Notes: generated by a model not told the origin, from the sequence alone. DNA of 64,000 nt from Porphyra umbilicalis (GCA_002049455.2 KV918764.1:124001-188000); one strand, 5' to 3'. Positions 10,440 to 22,956 are shown, numbered from the stretch's first letter. Numbers and translations: made by a program.

Positions 10440-11530
10440 TCCTGACGCGGGGGCAACGCGTCCTGTGTGCACAGGCATGGGGAGGCGAGCACGACCGACC
10501 AACGCATCGAACACGATCGCTTGCTTCAATTGACGATCGTCCACAGTTGCCAAGTAGCCTACGAAATCAATCCGATTCGCCGTGATCCATAGTTGCGTCT
10601 CCCGTGTCACGGAAGGTCATCAATGTAACACAACTTCAAGCTACCAAAAGGACAAGAAGAACGAGAAAAAAGGCAGCACATGCCGTAGACGAAAGAAAGC
10701 TCTCCTCAGCGCCTTCTCAGATCTGTCTTCAGATGTTTCCTCCGATGAGATCCAATAACGCTATCCTCCAGAGCAGTATTCTTGATCCAGAATTGCGTCA
10801 GGGACAGAACACACAGCCAGCCCGGCTCGAAGTCGATTTCCATGACAGTCCCAGATCTTGACAGCAACAAACATGGCCAATCAGAGTCCCTCTGGCGGCA
10901 AGGTCACCAAGTCTATGAGACAAGTCAAGCCTCGAGTGCTGGTGCAACTCCAAGTCCGAATGAGAAGGTGCTCCTGGAGCATCATGAGAGCGTCCTGCAA
11001 TCGACCGCAGACAAACTATTGTATTGGTGAAGACGTTAGGTGTTTGATTTTTCAAACATGGGCACCCAACCGTGCCTGTCGTACGGTCTTGCCGGGGCAA
11101 GGAGAGGTGTGCCGGTCTGGAGTGGAAGCTACAGGAGAGGGGCGAGCTCTACGAGAGCAACCGACACATCTTACTGACAGGGCAGTCCTTGCCTTGGCTG
11201 ACTCTTCCATGTCCGCCATCCTCCCCTGGTCGACGCTGACGCACTCTGGTTGCCATGCTGCTGAAAGAGCCTTCCTGCATCTGGGGCGGCAGCAGCGGAC
11301 AAGAGATGGAGGATACTGTGGAGGCGCAAGTTTTACGACGCGGGGGAGCGGCAATGGCTGTGGACGTCGACAGCGGTGGACGTGGAGAAGGACAGTGGCG
11401 TTGGTGGGGGGGGGGTAGCGGTGGGCGGGGAGCGGGAGGTCGGAAGGGACGAGGTCTGGACGTGAACAAGAAGGGGCAGGTGCAGGGATTTGTGGAGAGT
11501 TGAGGCGTGGGGAGGGAGGGGCAAGGTGGG
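10440..11530. other. Intergenic, no gene seen
   Basis: Short ORFs only and none recognised. The far end runs into G-rich sequence before the 15-bp minisatellite. Confidence 0.35.
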
Positions 11531-11535
11531 GTGGG

Positions 11536-11732
11536 GGACGGCGGGGAGGGGGACGGCGGGGAGGGGGACGGCGGGGAAGGGGACGGCGGGGAGGGGGACG
11601 GCGGGGAGGGGGACGGCGGGGAGGGGGACGGCGGGGAGGGGGACGGCGGGGAGGGGGACGGCGGGGAGGGGGACGGCGGGGAGGGGGACGGTGGGGAGGG
11701 GGACGGCGGGGAGGGGGACGGCGGGGAGGGGG
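11536..11732. repeat. 15-bp minisatellite, about 13 copies
   Basis: Near-perfect tandem copies of GGACGGCGGGGAGGG. Because 15 is a multiple of three, every frame stays open and gives five-residue repeats (GEGDG on plus, PAVPL on minus). These ORFs are a product of the array and not genes. Confidence 0.9.
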
Positions 11733-11749
11733 AAGGTGGAGAGGCAGAG

Positions 11750-13605
11750 GACCGGTGTCCTTAGCTTAGCAGTCTTAGTCGTCATCATTATTAAAGAAAT
11801 TGTAGCACCGGAAGAAGTACTGTCAGGAGGGTGCCAAGCTGTGTTTTGGGCGCCAACGTTTGTCCGGACGAAAGGCCTTTCGTTCGGCCGCTCGTCTCAC
11901 CGGACGACTGCTGATCGCTGCGGCTGACGAATGTCGATTCGTCCGGTGGATGCAATCCGAACGAGAACCGGACAAAAAAGAGCGTTCGTTCGAGGGCACC
12001 CGATTTGCGACGATGGCGCAGCATAACAGGTCCTCGACGGGGTCCGAGCCAAGCATGGTGTTGCAGGGGCCTCGACGGGGTAGTCCAGCCTGGTGAGCTA
12101 TCCTTGCTGGGCCACCCCGTCGAGGCCCTCGTACCATGCACGCACCTCGTTTCAGAAACCGGGAAGAATTCCTGTCCAATCGTTACTGATTGTCACGTGC
12201 ACCGAATGACTGACGATAGGCTGTCGTTGACCGCCGCGGTGCGCCTCGGACGATGACAGCCGATCGTTAGACAAGTCACGTGCACGAGAGACAACTCTGA
12301 GCCGTACGATTATCCGCTTCGGACGCGGCATAAATCTTTCAGGGTCCATCCGTTTTCAACCCATCTTCATCGCATTTTATGGCAACTTTTCTCTTTTCTC
12401 TTCGTTATTTTCAAATAGGATTCCATCATCTCCGCTCCTCGTTTCCTAAAGGCATCTGGTGCACGCATTCCTAATTTGCTCGACTGCACGAGGCGTCCAC
12501 TGACGCCCGGCCCCCCCAGCGTGACGCCTGAGCCCAAGTAGGCACCCCCTCCCTGCGGTCATGCTGCCGGATGGCGCCCTCCCAGACAGTCGACAAGAAG
12601 CATAATCTCCTGTTCGATACACAGCTACATGGACACCCAGCACCCATGCCAAATGGTTCATTTCCGTGCAACGCAGAGCTCTCGTGGTGTGCACATCCAA
12701 AAGGCTGCGAGTACCCCAGCGTTGCTCTTTGACCGCTATCCTGGAACTAAAAGGCTCACTGTGTGTTCTTTTTTTCTTATTTGTATCGTGGCCACCCTTC
12801 CACCCCTGGCATCTACCACTTGGCCAGAGGACACAGATACACTCCAGGTACTCGTTCATTCGAACATATAGTCTTCCCATGCAGGACCCGTGTTGAGTCG
12901 CCAGTCTGCGTTTGTCTGGGGAGCGGCTCTGTTCGGAATCGGCTGAGATAATCAGATCCTTAATGAGATACAAGACCTAACAACGGTAGGCACGTTAATT
13001 TCCACAGGGGACACATGATGAAGTCCGTAATTCAGGTATCCGTTTTTTGATCGCGCGCCCCCGAGTCGGCAGTCGTGGGTGGGGGGGAGCAGCTGGTAGC
13101 GGCCGTGGCGGCTGGCTCGGCCGCGTCGCCGCCGTCGCCCGGCCCGGAGCCGTCGCCGATGGACGTGGACGAGATGGTGGCGGGCGTCTTGCCGGGCTGG
13201 GCGGTGTCGCCGCCGTCGCCCGCCCCTGAGTGGTCGCCGATGGATCGATGCCCGGTCTTACGGTTTGCGAAGGACAGTCGCCCGATCGCTCTTCTCGCAC
13301 ATGTCCGGCGCCGTTCTCCCGCCGCGTCTCATCGGTGCCATTGATACCCGTTCCCCCACCACTCACCCACCCACCCACCGACAATCCTTTCTGTTCCAGT
13401 TTTACCACGCTGCTTCGATCATGGCCTTCTGCAGTGCACCCTCCAGCGCAGGCGTACGCACAGTGCGCCGTCACCGGCGCCGTCGGCAGTGCACCCGCGA
13501 TCGCAGGCGTGGGCGCACGGCGCCGTCACCGGCGCCGTCGGGAGTCTCTACCCCGTCGCACTGTGAGCAAATCCGCAAAGAGTGTGGCAGACTACCGACC
13601 CACTT
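11750..13605. other. Intergenic, no gene seen
   Basis: No ORF with recognisable content. A hairpin around 12069-12128 pairs GGCCTCGACGGGGT with its complement across about 31 nt. The longest frame (12446-12973, -) has no family features. Confidence 0.35.
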
Positions 13606-13611
13606 TTGATA

Positions 13612-13783
13612 TTGCTGTCTTCCCCATTTTGGCCGATGCCGTCGATGTCAAGAGGGGTGATCAACTGTGCGAAACAGTTTCTCAGCCATCCATTCAGCTG
13701 GATAAAGTCGTTCGACCAATGGGCAGTTGACCGAGACCCTGTCTTGACTTCGACCACATCGGCCAAAATTGGGAAGACAGCAA
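13612..13783. mobile_element. 172-bp MITE, TTGCWGTCTTCCC family
   Basis: Terminal inverted repeats of about 42 bp start TTGCTGTCTTCCC and contain TTTTGGCCGATG, with about four mismatches between the arms. TA flanks both ends (13610-13611 and 13784-13785). A second member with the same terminal sequence is at 55123-55283. It has no coding capacity and was probably moved by a Tc1/mariner-type transposase. Confidence 0.75.
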
Positions 13784-13789
13784 TACATG

Positions 13790-14570
13790 CCGAAGCTCCG
13801 AAGGGTGGATGCGGCTTCCTTAAAAAACCAGTGGGGCGACCCACAAATTACCCACATCCGATACCCACGTCGCAGTTGCCGAAGGTCTCTATCAGCGAGC
13901 GTAGGCAAGGCAAATGTGGGTCGTCCCTGCACTGCCAGAAGCCACTAGCGTTCAGCACGAAGATGCAAAAGCTCTGGGGGTCACTGTAGCGGTTCTAGGC
14001 ATGACCACGATGGTTCGTCGTCCGGCCGAAGTGTCTTCTTGATCAGCTCGATCCGTCGAAGGAACTGCCCCGGAAATCGACCCACAGCCCAGTCTTCCCC
14101 CAACGGGAGGAGAGGTTCACGGCAAAGCCCACGGGGGAATCTCAGTCCAAAGCACAGTTGGTTTTATCAAACAGCGACGGGGACGGCGTCGCCACTGTCA
14201 ATAAACCCCTCCACAACCCGAGCACCGGCGGCCAAAGTAGCCGCCCCGAATGTGCCTAACAGATAAATCCCTCCAAAGCGAAAAGTTCAAACAAGTAGTA
14301 GGGGGGTTGGGAAAACCACAGGGGAAGAGCCCCGCCCCCGACCAAATCCGATCTGCCCGAGATCCGGACAGGTCATTCCCGTGCTGGCCCGGATTGGGAT
14401 ATTTTGGGGCGGCCCCCGGGGGTGTGCTGTCCACAGCCGAGAGGCCACGCCCCTTCAAACTGTGGAACCCCCAACCGCCACAGTCACACATCGATTGGTG
14501 TGGGGCGTCCCTGGACAGCCAGAAGCCACCAGCTTTCAGCACGTAGACGCGAAGGCTCAGGGGGTCTTAT
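13790..14570. repeat. Two diverged copies of a short repeat
   Basis: The segment 13918-13985 is repeated with substitutions at 14500-14568: both carry GTCCCTG, GCCAGAAGCCAC, TTCAGCACG and a final CAGGGGG-like run in the same order. No coding function is apparent. Confidence 0.5.
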
Positions 14571-14869
14571 ATATTTTTCTTTGCTGCTGTTGGGTGGCCT
14601 GGCGACGGGCTCACTGTTCGTGGGCAGCAGGCTACGTAGTGGTGGGCAGGTGGATGGCAGGAGGTGGGCTGGTGGCAGCGCGCAGACGGCGCGCAGGGGG
14701 CGTCCAGGTGGTGGCAAGGCGGTGGCCTGGTGGCGGGTAGGCTGTTGGTTGGCGGTGGGCTGGCGGTAGATAATGGGCGGCGGGCGGTAGGCTGGTGGGG
14801 GGTAGGCAACGCGCTATTCGCCGGTAAGCAGTGAATTGTCGGCAGGAAAGTGGCGGCGGCCTCGCGGCG

Positions 14870-15250
14870 GCAAAGCAGTGGATCGGCGGCGCGAAAGTGG
14901 TGCCGGGCTGGCGGCGGAAAGACGGGGCGCTCGCGACGCGCAAGAGGGAACTGTCTGGCGGCGGCAAGGCGGTGGATCGGCGGTGCGCAATTGGCGGCAG
15001 GCCGGCGGCGGCAAGGCGGGGTGTCCGCGGCGTGAAAAAGGGGACGGGCTAGCAGCGGCAAAGCGGTCGATCGGCGGCGCGCAAGTGGCGGCGGGCTGGT
15101 GGCGGGTAGGCGAGGAGTCGGCGACGGGCTAGTGGTGGCGGGCTGGCGGCAGGCAGGCGGTGGATCCGCAGGGGAACATTTGCGGTGGGCCGACGTCAGA
15201 CGGGCGCGGGGTCGGCGGCGGGCCTGTGGTGGCGGGCTGGCGACGACAAG
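14870..15250. repeat. 94-bp GC-rich tandem repeat, about 4 units
   Basis: The marker GGTGGATCGGCGG (or a one- to two-base variant) recurs near 14877, 14971, 15065 and 15159, a constant spacing of 94 bp. The 356-codon minus-strand frame across 14567-15637 runs through this array and is Pro/Ala-rich low complexity, so I do not call it a gene. Confidence 0.6.
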
Positions 15251-15259
15251 ACAGGGCGT

Positions 15260-16435
15260 CGGTGGTGAGTAGTCGATGAGCTGGTTGCCGATATGTTGGA
15301 GGCCGGCGGCTGGTTGGTGGCGGGCGAGTCGGGGCCAAGGGAGTGCGGAGCAAGAGGAGGGCAAGTGGCGTGCAGAGGACGGGCAAGTGGCTGGAAAAAG
15401 GCGGGTGGCGGCAAGCAGGAGGCGACAAAGTGGCGGGCGGGCGGGCCGGTGATAGGAGCCGGTGGGTGGGGTGGTCGGGGGCTGGGAGGGGAGGCGGGAG
15501 GGGGGGAGGATACGGATGGTTTGCGGATAGGCAGGGTCGGAGTCGTGGAGGGCCGCCCCTGGGAGCCGGCGGAAGCGCAATATCCACGAACACTTTCCCA
15601 GCAACGTAATTGTTCCAGGCAACGTCACGTAGGGCACGCTCGTTGCTCCGAAGCAACCGCAATCTGGCTGTCACAGAGGTCTACGTTTCTTGTCTGAGAC
15701 GCAGTTCTTGTATATACTGCGAGAGTGCAGTGGTGCGCCGCGATCTAAAACGCGAATATCATGTATTCTATACGATATTGGAAGTTTTGCAGTGTGGAAG
15801 TGGGTCGAATATGGCCAAAAGGTCGATTCCACGCATTAAGGCGCATGAAGAAATATTTTTCCCTACTATTCCAGGCATTGTTTGGCCATGAAAAGCCACA
15901 GAACTGGTCTCTGTGGCACAGGTACTCAGAAAAAAAAAAGAGGCGCTCAAAGGGTCCTGTAGAGCTGAGATACGCCTCGGTGTTTCTCTGTGCCTCGAGA
16001 ATCTCCCCGTTTTCTGCGTCTCTGCCGATCCGGAACGGATCCTGACCAATTTGGAATACTGACACCGAACTATTGTACTTGGATTAGCGGTGCTACTTGA
16101 GTCGCTGTCCAGATCTTGTGCCTGGAACTCGTCTCTCTCACGATGGAAACGAGTCCGTTCTCTTCGCAGCTGCCGGCCACAGATTGACGCCCGGCGTGCC
16201 TCCCTCCCGCTCCTGTATTTCGTTGCGACTGGCGCCACCTGACCCATGAATCCGCATCCGGAGCCTGCCTCTGATGCAATGCTGTGATGACGCTGAGGGG
16301 GGGGGGGAGGGGGTTGACGGTGGCCAGGCTGCGCGAGCAGCGGCGTGCCGTTCCCCCCATCCCCCCCCAACCCCCCCGCACCCCCCACTGATGTATCCAG
16401 CACGTTTTTCACTCGCCTGGGGCCCCATCGTCAGA
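15260..16435. other. Intergenic, no gene seen
   Basis: No recognisable gene. The 27-mer at 15821-15847 (begins GGTCGATTCCACGCATTAAG) occurs again, inverted and perfect, at 20296-20322, indicating a dispersed repeat end. Confidence 0.4.
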
Positions 16436-16442
16436 ACAGTGG

Positions 16443-16562
16443 ACACTTGAACGGGAGCCTGAATGGGAGTCCCGTTCAAGAAGCCCTTGCACGGGAGGTT
16501 TCCCGTCCAGGCGTCTGTGCTGTAACAAAGGCCTGAACTGGAGGAGTTCCCGTTCAGGGCAG
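16443..16562. repeat. Palindrome cluster, copy 1
   Basis: Two consecutive hairpin-forming modules are built from CTGAACGGGA-like arms and TCCCGTTCAG-like arms. The same pair, in the same orientation and joined by a similar TGYCGTAACA linker, recurs at 17885-17975. Confidence 0.55.
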
Positions 16563-16569
16563 CTGTGCG

Positions 16570-17880
16570 AGGCCCTGAACCGTCTCGTGGCTGATCGCGA
16601 GGTCATGCAAGACTGTGGCACTAATTCAAGCCAATGATATCCCTGCAATGGATTGCGAAGACGAAAACTATCCAGGTCGGGGTCCTGCTGGGGCCTGGAT
16701 GCCTCTTGCCATCGACGATGCGCTGCACAAAAATTCGGCGCCAAGGCGTGTTCTCGGACCTGAGGTGCACGCACGAGACCGCGGCCGCCGCTCCAGAACT
16801 TACCCCGAGCTCCTCTGTAAAGTCGATCGATGACCGAAGAATTATGTACTTCGTGAGACGACGAATGATGTTAAGCATATATGAGAATGGCCGGCCAATA
16901 AAAGTGAGCTATGCCACACGTAGCCCTCGTAGTAGGTCGGACGTCTCCATAGAAAAAACGGACTTATCTGGTCGATTGGAGACAACTCAAGAGTGACAGG
17001 CTAAAGCCTGCGATGACCTGACCCTCCACCACCGCGCAGCCGGCGAGCAAGACCACTGCAGTCGTCATCCGAGATCGGAGCGCCCGTGTCGATCTCTCCC
17101 GTCTCTTGCTGTCGTGCAGCAACGTCCCCCTCCCCAACTGGGCGACCCCGTACCATGCTGGGTCTTTGAGCCAGTCTTCCAACAGGTATGTTGTGCGCTG
17201 TTTGTGGTTGGATCCTCTCCTGTCTATCGTTCGTTTGTCTCTCATGGCGTGTCTTCCATCGAGGTCATTGCACCGGATGTTGCCCTACCGTACAGGGAGC
17301 CCTCGTTCACTGCCATCTGTGGTAGCTCGCATCTGACTCGTGACTACATGTGCTACCGTCCATGCATGTTTTTCCCCTGCGTATCGTGTATGTCTTTTTC
17401 CCACTTCCTGATTGGATTTCTCTCTTCCCCCTCCTCCCTACGTCCGTCCTTCGCTTCCTGCCCCCTATCTCGTACGTCCCCTGTTTTGTCCCGTCTTATC
17501 GTAGCTTTTGTTTCTTAGTCTTCCCCTCTCTCGATATCTCGAGCTCTCGTTTGATGTGGGTTTGGATGGTACGGCATCTGTCGCGGTCTTTGTGCCTTGT
17601 TCTCGGTACTACCTGCCGACTGGCTCCCCCACTTGTGTTGCTGCCGCCGTTGGTACATGCTCAGCTATGATGGGTGCACCGTTTGGTTGTCCTCATGGCC
17701 GTAGTCCCATCCGTAGTCCCTCCAGAAATAAAGCAGAGCAGCATCAACGAGCAGTGTGCATGGGCCGCCAGCAACCTGTCATCGTCTAGAGATTAGCGCA
17801 GTAATAATCGACCCTGGTTAAAAGGAGTATTAAGGGTGTGTCTCGCGATCTGGTAATGTCCGACCTCGAGATCAGGTCCG
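16570..17880. other. Intergenic, no gene seen
   Basis: No recognisable gene. A pyrimidine-rich stretch (17340-17640) is followed by AATAAA near 17727, which resembles a transcript 3' end; no upstream coding region was identified. Confidence 0.3.
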
Positions 17881-17884
17881 TGCA

Positions 17885-17975
17885 CCTGAACAATGTTTGT
17901 ACCAGGAGTTCCCTTGTTCAGGCGCCGTGCCGTAACAGGGGCCTGAACGGGATTTCCTCCCGTTCAGGATGACCA
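17885..17975. repeat. Palindrome cluster, copy 2
   Basis: Diverged direct copy of the cluster at 16443-16562, with arms CCTGAACGGGA and TCCCGTTCAGG. It lies just past the 3' end of the decayed transposase gene (minus orientation) and could be part of that element's terminus, which I could not otherwise define. Confidence 0.5.
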
Positions 17976-18090
17976 TAGTTCTGACGATCAGGCAGGTGTC
18001 CCCAGAACAGCCGACGGACAGGACAATATGACGTTCTACGAGCCCTTCTGGCGGGCGGGACGCGTCCACCCAGAGCATTGCAATCGCGTA

Positions 18091-19934
18091 TCAACTGCCT
18101 CCAGCCTCCACCTCTTCGCGCTTCACCCCAACGTCGCGGTACCTCTCCTCCATCTTGATGGCATGGTCCTCGTAGCGGCACCAGACGTCTGCGGTGATCT
18201 TGGCAAACTCGATGTCCACCGACGCTTTGAGCGCCGCAATAGTGAAATCTACATTGGCGCGTTTCAGGGCCATCTTGACGGTCCCCCAAACAATCTCAAT
18301 CGGATTCAGCTCCGGATGGGCGACGGGTGAAATCAGGATCTTGACGTTGAAGCGCCGTGCAAGATCTTGAACCTGGTACCGTGGAGCCGGTCGATGCTTA
18401 TCTGCTTCCGCCTTCATATCCGCCTTAGTTTTCAGCTGCCGACAATCTTGGAATAAACAGGAATGCGGCACTGCATCGTGCCGTACGAGCCACTCCGCAA
18501 ATTCCGCCTTCTTCATCTTAGTCGAAGCTAGGCGCGCATCGTCCGTCAGCGTTAAGTGGTAGGGCGCCCGATCAATCACAAGTACGCCGTCCGAGATCTT
18601 GGGGAAGACATCATCCTCCAGCTATTTCAGCCGAGTAGGTCCGTTCATTTCCTTGTGGTAGTCGCCCGTACTCTTTTTCCCGAGAAACGAGAGGCCAGCA
18701 CCTTGCAGCAAGCCCGTCTCTCGCGAGCAGGCGTGGGCGATGATGATACGCCCGCCCTTCCCCGACGGCTGGTCCAATCGCGAACGCAGGTTTCCGTCAT
18801 TCCAGCTACGGTAGACCGACATGTTTTTGTTGGCGCACGTTTCGTCGGTGTAGTAGATAACCTTGCCGCTCGCCCGGTACTGCCGCTGCGTATCAATGAA
18901 GTCCTCCCGCTGGCGAATCACAGATGGCTTCTCCCGTGCCACATCATATTGGTTGGACCCCTTTGAGAAGGTGAATCCAATATCCTGCAGGGCACGAAGG
19001 AGTGTCGTGCGCGACCACGAATAGGCGCTTTGTCCACCGCCACGCGCCCCCCCCCCCACGGCACCGGCCTCCCCGATGCCGACACCCGCGCTGGCGCCCT
19101 GCGAGTCCCGCACCCTTGTCATCGGGCCAGCCCCGTCCTCCGCGCGTGCACCCGCGCGTGACCCTTCAGCGTTCATCGCCAAAATTCTCGCCACTCTGCT
19201 CGCACCCACCAGCGCCACTCCCCGCCGCGCCCTCCTGACACGTGGTCAACACGTGCAAGGTACCATCGAGCGTGGGCAGCATCTTGTCTCGGTACTGCTG
19301 GTAGATGGCAGCCCGGACGCGCGTGTACTCCTCCGGTGGAATGCGCTGCCGGGAGTTACGGCGCTCTGGTCTCTGCGGGGCGCGTGCGCTCGGCGGCACC
19401 CGACGCATTCACGCGGGAGACCGTGCGCCGACTCACACCAGTTGCGACAGCCGTGCGTTCCACAGGCTTCTTCAACAGCATCCGCCGCGTGTCTTCCATC
19501 TCGCGCTCGAAGCGCCCCCGCACATTGCGAATGAGAATCACCGCCTCATCTGTGAGCTCCCGCACGACGCGTGCGCGCGCGGTAGCAGTAATACCGCGAA
19601 CTGCAGCCGCGCCGACTCGGGCGGCTGCGGCCGCCGTCACGCCATGGGCGGCCGCCACCGTACCACGAGCAGAGCGGCGCACGCCCGGAGCCATGTCGAT
19701 GGGCAGTGACCTGGCGCGTGAGCCGCGGCAGCGTGCGACCGCAAAGCCAGGCGAGAAGCGCCGTACGTCAGTCGGCCTGTTCGGATCAAAAAGGCGCCAC
19801 GTTCGACTGAGTGGGACTGGAATTCGCGCTCGGATCAAAAAAAGGGCGTCACTCCCGACACACGAGCAAAGAATCACTGCCGGACTTGTAGCCCCCCTAT
19901 CCAATTTTCTGATGAATCCAATCTGGCATCGCAT
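18091..19934 (-). pseudogene. Decayed long-spacing DDE transposase (IS630/Tc1/mariner superfamily, Sailor-like)
   Basis: Pieces of one transposase read in order on the minus strand. Codons from 19934 contain a helix-turn-helix-like segment (ERTAVATGVSRRTVSRV). The next piece (19218-18622) has the first catalytic Asp in YYTDET and the conserved STGDYHKEMNG block. The last (18579-18091) has the second Asp in VIDRAPYH and the catalytic Glu in HPELNPIE. By direct count 91 residues separate Asp from Glu, with a KKAEFAEWL helix in the insert, unlike the 34 of classic Tc1. The two catalytic pieces share a frame and are divided only by one TAG at 18622. The N-terminal pieces are in other frames, from frameshifts or an unrecognised intron. 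Terminal inverted repeats were not found. It is not expected to be functional as read. Confidence 0.75.
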
Positions 19935-19999
19935 GGAAATGCGCTTTTTCTCGGCTGGCTACAAGCATCACCAGCCCCCCACCACCACGGCCCATGCGC

Positions 20000-22170
20000 T
20001 CCAACAGCCACGAATGCCGTCCACATATCCCCGCAGTACGTATGCCACGCATTTTGTCGCCAGGCCACGTCGAATTACAGCCTGAAGCGTCACCAGCGGG
20101 CACCGTATTGCAGAAAATGCCGTTTATTACAACGGTGGAATGCAAGAAATAAACTCTATCTCACCAGCGGGTTGTCGTAGTCGCCTGAAAGTCTGTAATA
20201 AAAAAGCTGATGAAGTAGGCTGCAGGTTGCGTCCATAAAGAGCAGAAACGCCTGAGCCATTGCGGAGTTCTGGGGGCCGCAATATGGGTCGCGCCCATGC
20301 GCCTTAATGCGTGGAATCGACCTTTAGTACATGCTATTTTATCCTGTACTGGACGCGTTCGGAGACAATTTGAAAATTGTGGGTACCAGCGCCAGTACAG
20401 CAAATCAGCATGCGCCCCACTTTGCAGTCGATGCACTGTATGCCCGATTCGGGACCTGAACGACAATCGCGTTTAGGTGAACGTGTATTAAATCAGGACG
20501 ATGCCCGCACGATCGTCAGGGATTCATACACCCCACTTGGGTGGTACTGGGGCGTACTGACGCCCGATCTCCGTACTCTAAGGCCAAAACGGAGGCCCGG
20601 AGCCCAAAATGGAGCCCAGCCGCAGCCCGGCCTGTTCCAGAGCTGCGGAAACGTTGGCTACAAGTCTGCATGTCTCGCACTCGAGGCGGCTACCGGGTTC
20701 TGCGCCTTGTAGCCCACCTCTGCAGCAGGATACAAGTCGATCGAGACCCTGACAGATCGAGGCCTCAGGGGCCATTTTATCTCCACACAGCACACCCTCG
20801 CGATGCCCAGACTGTTCCCAAGTTGTACGACTTGTGGCCTGCCTGAATGCAGGCTACAATTGGAGCGATTCGGTCCACTTTCAGCAACCACTGGGCAGCT
20901 GAGCGTTGGACGGCGGCTCCGGTCAAGAATCCGAGATGACCAGCGTCTCTGGAAGGCACGGCGGCCTCTTCATTGAACACGTACGCAACTGACAGATTCG
21001 TGGCTGCGACATGTCACACATCCTCTCTGGTGTACAGTGTGTGGTTCCTTTGTCAGCAGACTCAGATGGAGGAGCCCATAACAAGACGTGCTGAAGCACA
21101 AACGTTGTGCTGGGATGTACCAAGTGACACGGGCTTACACGCTGTCAGCTGTCGTGGTCCGTGCCAGTACTTATGTCATGCCATTTTTGTGGCTGGGTTG
21201 CTTCTCGGTGGCACGGCACGGCCGCACGGAAACATCGCCCTGCAGACTTTGAGCAAATCTCGTCCCGTTCAATCTCCCGAAGAAGCTCCTACCTGGGGGG
21301 GTGATCCCAGGCCAGTTGCGCGGCAGTCCGACGCTTCGAATCGAGACCACCGCAAGCCTAGTACACGGGCGTGACCTTCGCGAGCACGCACCGACAACAG
21401 AGTCGGAACATGACGGCTCTCTTGGCATGCGACCGTACAACCGCACCCACTGTCTCCTTCTCCCCCCCTCTCTCCCGCCTCCCTCCTCGCCGACTCGCCC
21501 AGGGGCGCCCCGGCGCTATTCTCATAGTTTCTAGGCATGCGCACGCAAGAGATCTCTTTACGTGAACGGTGCAGTGCACTGCGTGGATCATGGTCGGCTC
21601 CTGTACGTCCTCGGAATTGTGCCTCTTTCGCGCGTTCTCCTCTTTTTTGTGCGTCAGTGATTTTCGAAACTACGATAAACTGTCCGCGCTCGTGTGCCTC
21701 ACTTCCTTGGAATACCGCACGCTGTCGACAAAGAGAGTGCCGACCGATTCTCCTTTTCCATGCTCCCCTCGTGCCCGCCTTGCACTTCGTGATCGCCTCT
21801 CATCTGCTTGTCCTTTTTCACTGTGATCTGCTGCCAGGCGTCATATTATTTCTCGCATTTGTGGTTGCTTGGGTTGCCTGCTTCTTATCGTGTTCGTGTT
21901 CCGCCTTTGCTCTCGGTCCTCCGCTCTGGTTGTGTTGTCTTGTTGTCCGCCTGTTGTCCATTTTTTTTTGGCGTTCTAGGTGGTGCTCGGGTGTATGCAT
22001 GCCTTCAGTAGTGGTGGTCTCGCAGTATAAGTGGTTATGGGCAGTAGGGCTGATGAAGCGTAGGAAAATACAGCCCGGACGCAGAGTCGGCAATCGTCGA
22101 GAACAACTGCCGGCAGGCCCGAAGCGTAGTGCCCGCAAACTCGGCAGGACGCTTCTCTGCGGGACACGTA
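20000..22170. other. Intergenic, no gene seen
   Basis: No recognisable gene. It holds the repeat fragments at 20296-20322 and 20394-20432, paired elsewhere in the window, and several short complementary segments around GGCTACAAG/CTTGTAGCC at 20640-20720. The final bases are the insertion site of the chromovirus. Confidence 0.35.
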
Positions 22171-22175
22171 CTGTT

Positions 22176-22943
22176 TGTAGTGGTTTCTGCCCACAAAGCC
22201 GACGGGGCACGGCCCCGTCAGAAAGCCCAGCACAGGATGGGGAGCGACACAAAGGAGAAAGAACACAAACGCCCGGATCACAGGGCGCGGAGCGCACCAG
22301 AACGCCGGAACTAACGCAAACGCAACGCTGATTTATTCGAGTACGCACGATGACCCCAAAGCATACACTCATATACCCTCAGAAACAAGACGCAAGACGT
22401 GCACAATCCCGACCCAGGAAAAGACGGTCCTAGGGGGGCCGGGGCCCGACGGGCCACGGTCCCTGATGAGGGGTCCTGGTGGCCCCTGCCACGGATCAAG
22501 GGACCCCCTTCCACTGGAAGAGAGATATGGTCCCAGGATTTAAGCCAGCTTGGACTGAAATTGCCCAATACATTACTAGGGACTTATCCCCAGATTTTCA
22601 ACTCTCCGATCGAAGTCCTCGTGGGATATCGATAGTGGCCGAGATCTAATCTCGGTCCCGGGCTTCTCCCCAGCCAGAGGAGCTTCCACAAGCTTCCAGG
22701 CCCCTCTAGGGGGCCCGGATCGAGGGGTCGCGTGGCCCCTCGTTCGCGTCAGGCCCTGTCCCCCCCTGCCTTCGGGCAAGGGGGATGTCAGACCCGGGGG
22801 TGGCCCTGAGAGCCACCTGGCAGGCGCCCCGAAGGGGCGCCGCACACCGCTCCCTCTAGGGGCATTGCGTGGGTGCTCGCGACCCCTCCCCCGGCTCATA
22901 CCGGGGGGATCGCGTCATCAGGGGAGAGGGGGTTTCCCCCACA
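22176..22943 (-). repeat. 3' LTR of the chromovirus
   Basis: 768 bp with TGT...ACA ends. On the minus strand it contains a TATAT element (about 22371-22375) and AATAAA (22332-22337). It also contains strong hairpins, such as GGCGCCCC/GGGGCGCC with loop GAA at 22823-22841 and CCGAGAT/ATCTCGG at 22639-22655. Confidence 0.95.
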
Positions 22944-22956
22944 TATTCCCCACCTT
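22944..22956 (-). promoter_or_regulatory. Polypurine tract
   Basis: On the minus strand, AAGGTGGGGAATA lies directly 5' of the 3' LTR, where the plus-strand primer for reverse transcription is expected. The purine run is broken by one T, and two terminal bases are TA. Confidence 0.6.

Noticed and set aside
11536-11732. CRISPR-like array
   Set aside because: Units are contiguous with no unique spacers, and the context is eukaryotic.
11333-11788. Pro-rich repeat protein (PAVPL)n
   Set aside because: Product of a 15-bp minisatellite open in all frames.
12446-12973. 175-codon minus-strand ORF
   Set aside because: No family feature, no supporting context, composition typical of chance.
14567-15637. 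356-codon minus-strand ORF
   Set aside because: Runs through a 94-bp tandem repeat; Pro/Ala/Arg repetition explains it.
22399-22899. ORFs inside both LTRs (for example 78 and 107 codons, duplicated at 31960-32460)
   Set aside because: Present only because the LTR is duplicated; no protein features.
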